DNA of 52,508 nt from Gallionella sp. (GTDB taxonomy: Bacteria; Pseudomonadota; Gammaproteobacteria; Burkholderiales; Gallionellaceae), in assembly GCA_023229845.1 (NCBI GenBank), contig JALNYK010000022.1, positions 1 to 52,508 of the forward strand. Reading direction: 5' to 3'. Positions 14,756 to 22,707 of the stretch are shown here, one piece after another. The translations under genes were made by a program, and so were the position numbers. Numbering within the stretch: the first letter of the stretch is position 1; every line of letters starts with the position of its first letter. Below the pieces are notes generated by a model that saw only the letters and a program-made list of their open reading frames with translations, was not told the origin of the DNA and did not search any database.

Positions 14756-16111
14756 ATGAGGATTTATCTGTTTTGCTTCGCGCTGCTGCTGGGCGGTGCT
14801 GTGCAGGCCGAAGTGTTCGAGCGCACGCTGGCGAACGGCCTGAAGGTCGTCGTCAAGGAAGACCATCGCGCGCCGGTGGTGGTGCAGCAGATCTGGTACA
14901 AGGCCGGCAGCATGGACGAGCGCACCGGCGTGACCGGCATCGCGCATGTGCTGGAGCACTTGATGTTCAAGGGCACGGCTAGCGTGCCGGCGGGCGAATT
15001 CTCGAAGCGCATCGCCGCCGCGGGCGGGCGCGAGAACGCCTTCACCAGCTACGACTACACCGCCTATTTTCAGCAGTTGCACAAGTCCAAGCTCGCGCTG
15101 GCGATGCAACTCGAATCCGACCGCATGCGCAACCTGAAACTGACTGCGGCGGACTTCGCCAAGGAGGTCAAGGTGGTGATGGAGGAGCGCCGCTGGCGCA
15201 CCGACGACGAGGCGCACGCGCTGTTGCAGGAAAAGATGATGGCGGCGATTTACCAGCAGCATCCCTACCAGCATCCGGTGGTCGGCTGGATGGACGACCT
15301 AGAGGCGCTGACCGTCGGCGACGCCAAGGCGTGGTACGACCGCTGGTATGCGCCGAACAATGCCACGCTGGTGATCGCCGGCGACGTGAAGGCGAGCGAG
15401 GTATTCGCGCTGGCGCAGAAATACTACGGCGCGATTCCGAAACGCGCGATGCCGCCGCGCCGCAATTACGACGAGCCCAAGCAGCTCGGCATCAAGCGGC
15501 TGGTGGTGAAGGCCCCGGCGGAATTGCCGCATATGGTGATGAGCTTCCGTGCGCCGGTGCTGCGCGATCCGGCGCAGGACTGGCAGCCCTATGCGATGGA
15601 CATTCTCGCGGGCGTGCTGGACGGCAACGAGTCGGCGCGGCTCAACAAGCGTCTGGTGCGCGAGCAGCAGGTCGCCAGCGGAGTGGGCGTCGGCTACGAC
15701 TCGTTCGCGCGCGGGCCGGGGCTGTTTGTGCTGGAGGCGACACCCAGCGAGGGCAAGACGGTGATCGATGTCGAGATCGCGTTGCGCAAGGAGATCGAGC
15801 AACTGGTGAAGGACGGCGTCAGCGACGAAGAGTTGCGGCGCGTCAAGGCGCAGGTGATGGCGGGCGAGGTGTATAAGCGCGACTCGCTGTTCTATCAGGC
15901 GATGCAGATCGGCCAGCTGGAAAGCATCGGCCTCGGCCATCGCGCCGTGCCGCTGATGCTGGAGAAGTTGCAGGCGGTGACCGCCGAGCAGGTGCGCCAG
16001 GTCGCCGAAGAGTTTTTGCGGGACGACAGCCTGACCGTTGCGGTGCTCGATCCGCAGCCGCTATCCGATAAGCCGAAGCAGAAGCCGCAAGGAATGAATC
16101 ATGCTCACTAA
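14756..16111 (+). CDS. M16 family zinc peptidase, catalytic subunit
   Basis: Encodes 451 residues with a signal peptide (MRIYLFCFALLLGGAVQA), so it acts in the periplasm. The inverted zinc motif HxxEH is intact: HVLEH at residues 64-68. The third ligand glutamate is expected in the helix around VKVVMEERR. It has the two-domain 'pitrilysin/processing peptidase' layout of the short bacterial M16B proteins. The gene is divergent from ftsY; CATAAT at about 14704-14709 is a possible -10. Its 3' end overlaps the next gene, its non-catalytic partner, by 11 bp. Substrates are unknown. Confidence 0.92.
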   Translation: MRIYLFCFALLLGGAVQAEVFERTLANGLKVVVKEDHRAPVVVQQIWYKAGSMDERTGVTGIAHVLEHLMFKGTASVPAGEFSKRIAAAGGRENAFTSYDYTAYFQQLHKSKLALAMQLESDRMRNLKLTAADFAKEVKVVMEERRWRTDDEAHALLQEKMMAAIYQQHPYQHPVVGWMDDLEALTVGDAKAWYDRWYAPNNATLVIAGDVKASEVFALAQKYYGAIPKRAMPPRRNYDEPKQLGIKRLVVKAPAELPHMVMSFRAPVLRDPAQDWQPYAMDILAGVLDGNESARLNKRLVREQQVASGVGVGYDSFARGPGLFVLEATPSEGKTVIDVEIALRKEIEQLVKDGVSDEELRRVKAQVMAGEVYKRDSLFYQAMQIGQLESIGLGHRAVPLMLEKLQAVTAEQVRQVAEEFLRDDSLTVAVLDPQPLSDKPKQKPQGMNHAH

Positions 16112-17429
16112 AACATTTCCCGGATTACTGGCCGCAGCGCTGTGTTTCGCCGCTGCGTCGGCCCAAGCCACGCCCGCCATCCAGCAGTGGCAAAGCACCA
16201 GCGGCGCGAGGGTGCTGTTCGTCGAAAATCACGACATCCCGATGCTGGACGTGGCGGTGAGTTTTCCGGCCGGCAGCAGTTTCGATGCGGCGGAAAAATC
16301 CGGCGTCGCGGGGCTGACCCATCACTTGCTCGATCTCGGTGCGGACGGCCTGAGCGAGGACGATGTCGCGCGCGGCATGGCGGACATCGGCGCGCAGTTC
16401 GGCGGTAGTTTCGATCAGGACAGGGCCAGTGTGTCGCTGCGCACGCTGAGCAGCGCGGCGGAACGCGACCGCGCGCTGGACATCATGGCGCGCGTGTTGC
16501 AGCGCCCGCTGTTCCCGGAGTCGATACTCGAGCGCGAGAGGGCGCGCGTGATTGCCGCGCTGAAGGAGGCCGAGACCAAGCCGGAGAGCATCGCCGACAA
16601 GGCGTTCCAGAAGGCGGTGTTCGGCGACCATCCTTATGCGCTACAGGTTTCCGGCGAGATCGTCGGCGTGGAAAAAATCGCCGTGGCCGATCTGGGCGCC
16701 TTCTACGAGACGCACTATCAGGCGGGCGGCGCGGTGGTCGCGATCATGGGCGACGTATCGCGCGATCAGGCCCAGGCGATTGCGGAGCAGTTGACTGTCG
16801 GGCTGCCGGGCGGGGCTGCACCGGCAGCCTTGCCTGCGGTGGCGACGAAGATAGCCGCGAGCGAACGGCGCATATCCCATCCGGCCAGCCAGAGCCACAT
16901 CCTGATCGGCGCGCCGGGCATGGCGCGTAGCGACCCGGACTACTTCCCGCTGTATGTCGGCAACTACATCCTCGGCGGCGGCGGTTTCGTCTCGCGCCTG
17001 ATGAACGAGGTGCGCGAGAAGCGCGGCATGGCCTACAGCGTGTACAGCTACTTCATGCCGCTGAAGCAGCCGGGCGCGTTTCAGATCGGCCTGCAGACCA
17101 AGAAGGAACAGGCCGACGAGGCGCTGCAAGTGGTGCGCGCCACGTTGGCGGAATTCATCGCCAAGGGGCCGACCGAGAAGGAACTGGTCGCCGCGAAGCA
17201 GAATATCGTCGGCGGTTTCCCGCTGCGCATCGACAGCAACCACAAGATACTCGACTACCTCAGCGTGATCGGTTTCTACGATCTGCCGCTGAGCTATCTG
17301 GACGATTTCCCGGGCAAGGTCGAGCAGGTTACGGTGGTGCGGATACGCGAGGCATTCGTGCGCCACCTCGATCCGCAGGCGATGGCGACGGTGATCGTCG
17401 GAGCACCCGAAGTGGCGGCAAAACAATAG
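16101..17429 (+). CDS. M16 family peptidase, inactive partner subunit
   Basis: Encodes 442 residues with a signal peptide (TFPGLLAAALCFAAASAQA). At the position of the zinc motif the sequence reads GLTHHLLDLGADG. HxxEH is thus lost and the protein cannot bind catalytic zinc in the usual way. The C-terminal half keeps the glycine-rich loop (NYILGGGGFVSRLMNEVREKRGMAYSVYSYF) and the Arg/Tyr pair typical of the non-catalytic half of heterodimeric M16B peptidases. It probably forms a heterodimer with the upstream protein. Start ATG 16101 has AAGGA eight bases before it. Confidence 0.92.
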   Translation: MLTKTFPGLLAAALCFAAASAQATPAIQQWQSTSGARVLFVENHDIPMLDVAVSFPAGSSFDAAEKSGVAGLTHHLLDLGADGLSEDDVARGMADIGAQFGGSFDQDRASVSLRTLSSAAERDRALDIMARVLQRPLFPESILERERARVIAALKEAETKPESIADKAFQKAVFGDHPYALQVSGEIVGVEKIAVADLGAFYETHYQAGGAVVAIMGDVSRDQAQAIAEQLTVGLPGGAAPAALPAVATKIAASERRISHPASQSHILIGAPGMARSDPDYFPLYVGNYILGGGGFVSRLMNEVREKRGMAYSVYSYFMPLKQPGAFQIGLQTKKEQADEALQVVRATLAEFIAKGPTEKELVAAKQNIVGGFPLRIDSNHKILDYLSVIGFYDLPLSYLDDFPGKVEQVTVVRIREAFVRHLDPQAMATVIVGAPEVAAKQ

Positions 17430-17579
17430 GGCGTCCCTATAAATTCGTCACACCGGCGAAGGCCGGTGTCCAGTTAACAAAACAGACAGTGCAACGCACT
17501 GACATAAAAATATTCTAATTAAAATCGCTGGATTCCGGCCTTCGCCGGAATGACGGAATTTGAATTTATAGAGATGCCC
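17429..17579. repeat. palindromic mosaic repeat, copy B, nested in a second inverted repeat
   Basis: The inner element is 17446-17555, with ends CGTCACACCGGC...GCCGGTGTCCAG and CTGGATTCCGGC...GCCGGAATGACG and the internal hairpin CAGTGC-AAC-GCACTG. It is enclosed by an outer inverted repeat: GGGCGTCCCTATAAATTC (17429-17446) against the complement of GAATTTATAGAGATGCCC (17562-17579), 16 of 18 matching. It starts on the last base of the M16 stop codon. The nesting suggests one element inserted into another. Confidence 0.82.
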
Positions 17580-17618
17580 AATAAATTGTGAGCAAGTTTG
17601 ATGGTTGCGAAATGCTAC

Positions 17619-17646
17619 CTTCGTGCCTTTTGTGTTTTTCGTGGAT
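17619..17646 (+). repeat. solo half of the TTTCGTG...CGTGGA repeat
   Basis: CTTCGTGCCTTTTGTG followed by TTTTTCGTGGAT is nearly the same as the right arm of the inverted repeat at 39836-39939. Here no left arm is seen. It lies 25 bp before rsmD. Confidence 0.6.
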
Positions 17647-17670
17647 AAATTCTGTTTTGGGGCTGCATAG

Positions 17671-18207
17671 ATGAATAAAGTCCGCATCATCGGCGGCGAG
17701 CTGCGTAGCCGCGTCATCACCTTTCCCGATGCCGAAGGATTGCGTCCCACGCCGGATCGCGTGCGCGAAACGCTATTCAACTGGCTGGGCCAGACCCTGT
17801 ACGGGCGCACCTGCCTCGACCTGTTCGCAGGCAGCGGCGCGCTGGGCTTCGAGGCCGCGTCGCGCGGGGCCGAACGCGTGACCATGGTGGAGAAAAATCC
17901 GGCAGTGGTGCGCGCGTTGCAGAATAACCTTAAAACTTTAGGGGTTTGTAACATTTTCGTTCATGCGCAGGATGGGCTAGAATTCGCGTCCCGCGATAAG
18001 CAGCGCTACGACGTGATCTTCCTGGACCCGCCGTTTGCCGCCGATTATTTGCCGAAATTGTTGGAGATTTTGCCGGAACGCTTGAATGAGGGCGGCCTGT
18101 TGTATGTGGAATCCGGCGCGGCGGTCGAAGTGCCGCCGACATTACAAGTAAAAAAATCCGGCAAGGCGGGGCAGGTGCATTACCAATTATTGGGAATTCA
18201 GCAGTGA
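17671..18207 (+). CDS. rsmD: 16S rRNA m2G966 methyltransferase
   Basis: Encodes 178 residues. RIIGGELRSRVITFP at the N-terminus is typical of RsmD. The SAM-binding motif is LDLFAGSGALGFEAASRGA, and the catalytic motif IV is VIFLDPPF (about residue 115). It methylates N2 of G966 in the small-subunit rRNA. Start ATG 17671 begins the conserved MNKVRIIGG. Its TGA overlaps the GTG start of coaD, the usual rsmD-coaD pairing. Confidence 0.96.
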   Translation: MNKVRIIGGELRSRVITFPDAEGLRPTPDRVRETLFNWLGQTLYGRTCLDLFAGSGALGFEAASRGAERVTMVEKNPAVVRALQNNLKTLGVCNIFVHAQDGLEFASRDKQRYDVIFLDPPFAADYLPKLLEILPERLNEGGLLYVESGAAVEVPPTLQVKKSGKAGQVHYQLLGIQQ

Positions 18208-18677
18208 TAATAAAAGTTGTATATCCGGGCACGTTCGATCCCATCACGCGTGGGCACGAGGACGTGGTGCGCCGCGCCGCAGGGCTGTTCGGCGAGGTGA
18301 TCGTCGCGGTGGCGGAAAGCCGGGCGCATACGCTGTTCACGCTGGAAGAACGAGTGGATATGGCGCGCGAGGTATTCGCCGATTTCGCCAATGTGCGCGT
18401 GGAAGGATTCAACGGCCTGCTGATGAACTTCGTGCAGGCGCACGACGCACGGGTGGTGTTGCGCGGTTTGCGCGCGGTGTCGGACTTCGAGTACGAATTC
18501 CAGCTGGCAGGAATGAACCGCAACCTCTATCCCGAGGTCGAAACATTGTTCCTGACGCCGGCAGAGCAGTACACCTTTATTTCGGCGACGATGGTGCGCG
18601 AGGTGGCGCGTTTCGGCGGCGATGTCGGCAAGTTCGTCTCGCCGCGGGTGGCGGCAAGATTGCAGCAAAAGAATTAG
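18204..18677 (+). CDS. coaD: phosphopantetheine adenylyltransferase
   Basis: Encodes 157 residues. The nucleotidyltransferase signature YPGTFDPITRGHEDVV contains the T/HxGH motif. RGLRAVSDFEYEFQLAGMN and the late motif YTFISATMVREVARFGGDV are the conserved substrate-binding segments. It makes dephospho-CoA from 4'-phosphopantetheine and ATP, the penultimate step of CoA synthesis. Translation starts at GTG 18204, overlapping the rsmD stop by 4 bp (GTGA); no better ATG is present upstream of the conserved PGTFDP. Confidence 0.97.
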   Translation: MIIKVVYPGTFDPITRGHEDVVRRAAGLFGEVIVAVAESRAHTLFTLEERVDMAREVFADFANVRVEGFNGLLMNFVQAHDARVVLRGLRAVSDFEYEFQLAGMNRNLYPEVETLFLTPAEQYTFISATMVREVARFGGDVGKFVSPRVAARLQQKN

Positions 18678-18707
18678 ATTAGATTTGATTTTAATGAGGA
18701 GAGTAGC

Positions 18708-18962
18708 ATGGCACTGATAATTACCGACGAATGTATCAATTGCGACGTGTGCGAGCCCGAGTGCCCGAACGACGCGATTTCCCAAGGCGACGAGATTTAC
18801 GTTATCGATCCGTCCAAGTGCACCGAGTGCGTGGGCCACTACGATACGCCCCAGTGCGTCGAAGTCTGCCCGGTGGATTGCATCCCCAAGGATCCGGCTC
18901 ATGTGGAGAGCGAAGATCAGTTGCGCGCCAAGTACGAGCGCCTGATCGCCGCGAAGGGCTAA
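18708..18962 (+). CDS. 2[4Fe-4S] ferredoxin, YfhL type
   Basis: Encodes 84 residues with two cluster motifs: CINCDVCEPECP (cluster 1) and CTECVGHYDTPQCVEVCP (cluster 2, with the insertion between the second and third cysteines that marks YfhL/Alvin-type low-potential ferredoxins). A C-terminal helical extension follows. It is a soluble electron carrier; partners are not evident. AATGAGGAGAG before ATG 18708 is a strong ribosome site. It lies downstream of rsmD-coaD, a common arrangement, and is followed by a hairpin terminator. Confidence 0.95.
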   Translation: MALIITDECINCDVCEPECPNDAISQGDEIYVIDPSKCTECVGHYDTPQCVEVCPVDCIPKDPAHVESEDQLRAKYERLIAAKG

Positions 18963-18979
18963 TCTTTGCGCTGCACGGC

Positions 18980-19014
18980 AAGCCGCACAGAGAACCTGTG
19001 CGGCTTGTGCTTTT
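18980..19014 (+). terminator. hairpin terminator after the ferredoxin gene
   Basis: A perfect 11-bp stem AAGCCGCACAG / CTGTGCGGCTT (18980-18990 with 18996-19006) with loop AGAAC is followed by GTGCTTTT. The T tract is short, so termination strength is uncertain. Confidence 0.75.
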
Positions 19015-19092
19015 CATGGGATAGGCCATTCGCGGCAGGCCATGACCCTAATGTATAATGCGCGACTTTGAATTTACCGATAGGAGGATGTT

Positions 19093-19332
19093 ATGCCTAT
19101 TTATGCTTATGCCTGTTCCAGCTGCGGTTTGCAGAAGGACGTGATGCAAAAGATGAGCGATGCCCCGCTTACCGTTTGCCCCGAGTGCGGCAAGGAAACT
19201 CTTGCCAAGCAATTGACTGCCGCCGGCTTTCAGCTGAAGGGCAACGGCTACTATGTCACCGATTTCAAGGACAAGCCCAAGGCCGAATGCGCGCCCTGCG
19301 CCAGCGCGGGCTCCTGCCCGATGGCCGGCTGA
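19093..19332 (+). CDS. FmdB-family zinc ribbon protein
   Basis: Encodes 79 residues. MPIYAYACSSCG and CPECGKETLAKQLTAAGFQLKGNGYYVTDF give the two CxxC knuckles and the conserved 'F.LKGxGWY.TD' tail of the FmdB putative regulatory family. The C-terminus has extra cysteines (CAPCASAGSCPMAG). The molecular role is unknown; the family is often upstream of DUF502-aspS in betaproteobacteria, as here. TATAAT at 19054-19059 is a good candidate -10, and ATAGGAGG precedes the ATG. Confidence 0.88.
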   Translation: MPIYAYACSSCGLQKDVMQKMSDAPLTVCPECGKETLAKQLTAAGFQLKGNGYYVTDFKDKPKAECAPCASAGSCPMAG

Positions 19333-19335
19333 TCG

Positions 19336-19965
19336 ATGAAAAAATATCTCATCACCGGGCTGCTGGTCTGGGTTCCACTCGGCATCACCATCTGGGTGTT
19401 GAATCTGACCATCAGCACGATGGATCAGACGCTGTTGCTGTTGCCGCAGCATTGGCATCCGGACAGCTGGCTGCCGCTGCATGTGCCCGGTTTGGGCATC
19501 ATCCTGACTTTCGTGGTGGTGTTGTTGACCGGCTTGCTGATCCGCAACGTGTTCGGCCAGCGCCTGTGGGCGCATTCCGAGAAGGCGATGCTGCATGTGC
19601 CGTTCGTCGGCAGCATCTACAAGGGCGTGAAGCAGGTCAGCGACACGTTGTTGTCGGGCAACGGCAATTCGTTCCGCAAGGTGCTGCTGGTGCGCTATCC
19701 GCATCCGCAAGCCTGGTCGCTGGCTTTCCAGACCAATGTGCCGGGAGATGTGAGCAGTCGCTTCGACGAGGAGTACGTGGCGGTGTTCATCCCCACCACG
19801 CCCAGCCCGGTGAACGGTTTTTATTTTTACGTGCGCCGCGCCGACACTATAGAGTTGGACATGACCGTGGACGTCGCGCTGCGCACCATCGTGTCGATGG
19901 GCGTGGTCGCCACGCCCGAGACCGTGCATGCCCACACGGAAGCACACCTTTCAAGACAAGATTAA
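19336..19965 (+). CDS. DUF502 inner-membrane protein
   Basis: Encodes 209 residues with two membrane helices: LITGLLVWVPLGITIWVLNLT near the N-terminus and LGIILTFVVVLLTGLLIRNVF around residue 60. A soluble domain follows, with the DUF502 hallmarks VPFVGSIYKGVKQVSDTLL and PTTPSPVNGFYFYV. Function is unknown. It starts 3 bp after the FmdB-like stop and ends 17 bp before aspS, so the three form one operon. Confidence 0.9.
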   Translation: MKKYLITGLLVWVPLGITIWVLNLTISTMDQTLLLLPQHWHPDSWLPLHVPGLGIILTFVVVLLTGLLIRNVFGQRLWAHSEKAMLHVPFVGSIYKGVKQVSDTLLSGNGNSFRKVLLVRYPHPQAWSLAFQTNVPGDVSSRFDEEYVAVFIPTTPSPVNGFYFYVRRADTIELDMTVDVALRTIVSMGVVATPETVHAHTEAHLSRQD

Positions 19966-19982
19966 CTATCAAGAAGCCGAAC

Positions 19983-21785
19983 ATGCGAACTCATTACTGC
20001 GGACTCCTCAACACCGACCAACTCGACCAGACCGTGAGTATCTGCGGCTGGGCGCATCGCCGCCGCGACCACGGCGGGGTGATCTTCATCGACCTGCGCG
20101 ACCGCGAAGGTCTGGCTCAAGTCGTGTGCGATCCGGATCGTGCCGACATGTTCAAGATCGCAGAATCGGTGCGCGGCGAATATGTATTGCGGATCACCGG
20201 TAAGGTACGCCGCCGCCCGGAGGGCACGACCAACGCCAATATCACCAGCGGCGAGATCGAGATCCTGTGCCATGAGATCGAGGTGCTGAACGCCGCGGTG
20301 ACGCCGCCGTTCCAGCTGGACGACGAGAACCTGTCCGAGAACGTGCGCCTGACCCATCGCGTGATCGACCTGCGCCGTCCGCAGATGCAGAAGAACATGA
20401 TGCTGCGCTACAAGGTCGCGATGGCGTTCCGCCGCTTCCTCGACAGCCGCGGCTTCATCGACATCGAGACGCCGATGCTGACCAAGTCCACGCCGGAAGG
20501 CGCGCGCGACTACCTGGTGCCGTCGCGCGTACACCCCGGCGAGTTCTTCGCGCTGCCGCAGTCGCCGCAGTTGTTCAAACAGATGCTGATGGTGGCCGGC
20601 TTCGACCGCTACTACCAGATCACCAAGTGCTTCCGCGACGAAGACCTGCGCGCCGACCGCCAGCCCGAATTCACCCAGGTGGATATCGAGACCTCGTTCC
20701 TGAACGAGGCGCAGATCACCGCGCTGATGGAAGAGATGATCCGCACTATCTTCAAGGAAACGATGGACGTGGACCTGCCGAACCCGTTCCCGCGCATGAC
20801 CCATGCGGAAGCGATGGCGCGTTTCGGTTCGGACAAGCCCGACCTGCGCGTGACGCTGGAGCTGACCGAAGTCACCGACATGGTGAAGGACGTCGCGTTC
20901 AAGGTGTTCGCCGGCGTGGCGAATTCCGAGACCGGCCGCGTGGCGGCATTGCGTGTACCGGGCGGTGCTGCGTTCACCCGCGGCGAGATCGACGAGTACA
21001 CCAAGTTCGTCGGCATTTACGGCGCGAAAGGCTTGGCCTACATCAAGGTCAACGACGTGACGCAACTGAACGAAACCGGCCTGCAATCGCCCATTGTTAA
21101 GAATCTCCACGAGGCGGCGCTGAAATCGATCATGCATCACACCGGTGCGCAGAACGGCGACATCATCTTCTTCGGTGCGGACAAGGCCAAGATCGTCAAC
21201 GACGCGCTGGGCGCGCTGCGCAGCAAGATCGGCCACGAGAAGGGCTACGTCAACGGCAAGGCCTGGGAGCCGCTGTGGGTGGTGGACTTCCCGATGTTCG
21301 AATACGACGACGAAAGCAAGCGCTGGGTCGCCTGCCACCATCCGTTCACCAGCCCGAAGGACGAGCATCTGGAATTCCTAGAGACCGATCCCGGCAAGTG
21401 TCTGGCCAAGGCCTACGACCTGGCGTTGAACGGCTGGGAACTGGGCGGCGGTTCGGTGCGTATCCATAAGGAAGAAGTGCAGAGCCTGGTGTTCCGCGCG
21501 CTCAACATCGACGCGGAAGAGGCGCAGCTCAAGTTCGGCTTCCTGCTCGACGCGTTGCAATACGGCGCGCCGCCGCACGGCGGTCTGGCGTTCGGCCTGG
21601 ACCGTATTGTCACGATGATGACCGGTGCGGAATCCATTCGCGATGTGATCGCCTTCCCGAAGACCCAGCGCGCGCAGTGCCTGCTGACCCATGCGCCTTC
21701 CGCGGTGGACGAGCGCCAGTTGCGCGACCTGCATATTCGTCTGCGCCAGCAAGTGCAGACGACTGCGGAAGTCGCCAAGGAATAA
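19983..21785 (+). CDS. aspS: aspartyl-tRNA synthetase
   Basis: Encodes 600 residues, the size of a bacterial AspRS. The N-terminal OB-fold anticodon-binding domain begins MRTHYCGLLNTDQLDQTVSICGWAHRRRDHGGVIFIDLRDR. Class II motifs follow: motif 2 FRDEDLRADRQPEFTQVDIETSF, the GAD insertion domain in the middle (from about VTDMVKDVAFKVFAG) and motif 3 GGLAFGLDRIVTMM. Start ATG 19983 is chosen because it begins the OB fold. The same frame is open back to 19068, but there it overlaps the FmdB-like and DUF502 genes and has no synthetase features. Whether it is discriminating or also charges tRNA-Asn cannot be told from the sequence by eye. Confidence 0.97.
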   Translation: MRTHYCGLLNTDQLDQTVSICGWAHRRRDHGGVIFIDLRDREGLAQVVCDPDRADMFKIAESVRGEYVLRITGKVRRRPEGTTNANITSGEIEILCHEIEVLNAAVTPPFQLDDENLSENVRLTHRVIDLRRPQMQKNMMLRYKVAMAFRRFLDSRGFIDIETPMLTKSTPEGARDYLVPSRVHPGEFFALPQSPQLFKQMLMVAGFDRYYQITKCFRDEDLRADRQPEFTQVDIETSFLNEAQITALMEEMIRTIFKETMDVDLPNPFPRMTHAEAMARFGSDKPDLRVTLELTEVTDMVKDVAFKVFAGVANSETGRVAALRVPGGAAFTRGEIDEYTKFVGIYGAKGLAYIKVNDVTQLNETGLQSPIVKNLHEAALKSIMHHTGAQNGDIIFFGADKAKIVNDALGALRSKIGHEKGYVNGKAWEPLWVVDFPMFEYDDESKRWVACHHPFTSPKDEHLEFLETDPGKCLAKAYDLALNGWELGGGSVRIHKEEVQSLVFRALNIDAEEAQLKFGFLLDALQYGAPPHGGLAFGLDRIVTMMTGAESIRDVIAFPKTQRAQCLLTHAPSAVDERQLRDLHIRLRQQVQTTAEVAKE

Positions 21786-21788
21786 TCG

Positions 21789-22148
21789 ATGTCGCGTCAC
21801 CTGCGTCTCTGGCTGCTGGCGCTGCTGCTGTGGTTGCCGCAGGTTCAGGTACAGGCGGCTGGTTCCGGGGAACTTCCGGTCATTGTCAGGGCCGAACTGC
21901 CCGTCGAGGCGCGCGAGACATTGCGCGCGATCGAACAGGGCGGGCCGTACGCTTATGAGCGTGACGGCACGATTTTCAAGAATTACGAACGGGTGTTGCC
22001 GCAGCAGTTGCGCGGCTACTACCGCGAGTACACGGTGAAAACGCCGGGTGCGCGCAATCGCGGCGCGCGGCGCATCGTATGTGGAAAGTTGCCAGAATGT
22101 TATTACAGCCCAGATCACTACCGGACTTTCAAACGCATCAGAGAATAG
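21789..22148 (+). CDS. secreted barnase-like guanyl-specific ribonuclease
   Basis: Encodes 119 residues. A signal peptide (about 1-23, ending VQVQA) precedes a compact RNase N1/T1 domain: PYAYERDGTIFKNYERVLP, YYREYTVKTPG, RRIVCG and CYYSPDHYRTFKRIRE. The catalytic Glu, Arg and His of barnase appear conserved as E80, R94/95 and H110, with the right spacing. It starts 3 bp after aspS and is followed 2 bp later by its inhibitor. It degrades RNA outside the cytoplasm. Whether it is a nutrient-scavenging enzyme or an antibacterial toxin is open; there is no toxin-delivery domain. Confidence 0.92.
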   Translation: MSRHLRLWLLALLLWLPQVQVQAAGSGELPVIVRAELPVEARETLRAIEQGGPYAYERDGTIFKNYERVLPQQLRGYYREYTVKTPGARNRGARRIVCGKLPECYYSPDHYRTFKRIRE

Positions 22149-22150
22149 CC

Positions 22151-22549
22151 ATGAATCCACTGGCGCAACAATTGAACGATACCGCTGCCGCCGGCAGCTA
22201 CACGCTGACTTGCAGCGTGGACGAGTTGCGCGCCGCCGCCGACGAGGCTAGCTTCGCGCTGTTCGAGGCCGACCTCAAGGGCGTCAAGGGCAAGCAGAAC
22301 CTGCTCAACGCGCTGGCGCGCGCTGTCGATTTCCCGGAAGAGTTCGGTGCGAACTGGGATGCGCTGGCCGACGACCTGTGCGACCTGTCCTGGTGCGGCA
22401 ACGTGTCGGGCTATGTGCTGCTGCTGCGCAACGTCAGCGACACCTTCGGCCTTTCGCTCAACGACCGCGAGATCGCCCTCGACATCCTTGCCGATACTTC
22501 CGTGTACTGGCGGCAGCGCAACAAGGCGTTCTGGATATTTTTTGTTTAA
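22151..22549 (+). CDS. barstar-like ribonuclease inhibitor
   Basis: Encodes 132 residues. The barstar fold is recognised by LFEADLKGVKGKQNLLNALARAVDFPEEFGANWDALADDLCDLSW; the acidic helix with the Asp residues that plug the RNase active site is WDALADDLCD. A segment before it (about 1-35) is longer than in barstar itself. It protects the cytoplasm from unsecreted barnase-like product of the upstream gene, with which it is translationally linked. The pair sits between aspS and nudB, genes adjacent in other proteobacteria. Confidence 0.93.
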   Translation: MNPLAQQLNDTAAAGSYTLTCSVDELRAAADEASFALFEADLKGVKGKQNLLNALARAVDFPEEFGANWDALADDLCDLSWCGNVSGYVLLLRNVSDTFGLSLNDREIALDILADTSVYWRQRNKAFWIFFV

Positions 22550-22574
22550 CCCAAATTATCCGTTAGAAAAACTA

Positions 22575-22702
22575 CGTCATTCCGGCGAAGGCCGGAATCC
22601 AGAATGATTAAAAATTTCCCACGCAAGTGGGCCAAAATCATGGCTTTGTCCGCTTTGCGGCATATTTTTCATCGCTGGATACCGGCCTTCGCCGGTATGA
22701 CG
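22575..22702. repeat. palindromic mosaic repeat, copy C
   Basis: Its ends are CGTCATTCCGGC...GCCGGAATCCAG and CTGGATACCGGC...GCCGGTATGACG, each a hairpin. The interior is close to copy A: CCCACGCAAGTGGG, GGCTTTGTC, and a CCGC-TTT-GCGG hairpin where copy A has CTGC-TTC-GCAG. It ends 5 bases before the first possible nudB start. Confidence 0.88.
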
Positions 22703-22707
22703 GCCTA

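Noticed and set aside
17448..17954. 168-residue minus-strand frame spanning repeat copy B and rsmD
   Set aside because: Its sequence (including FRHSGEGRNP-like residues) is simply the translated palindromic repeat joined to antisense rsmD.
19068..19982. Long upstream extension of the aspS frame (total 905 residues)
   Set aside because: The extra 305 codons overlap the well-supported FmdB-like and DUF502 genes in another frame and have no synthetase features. AspRS begins at ATG 19983.
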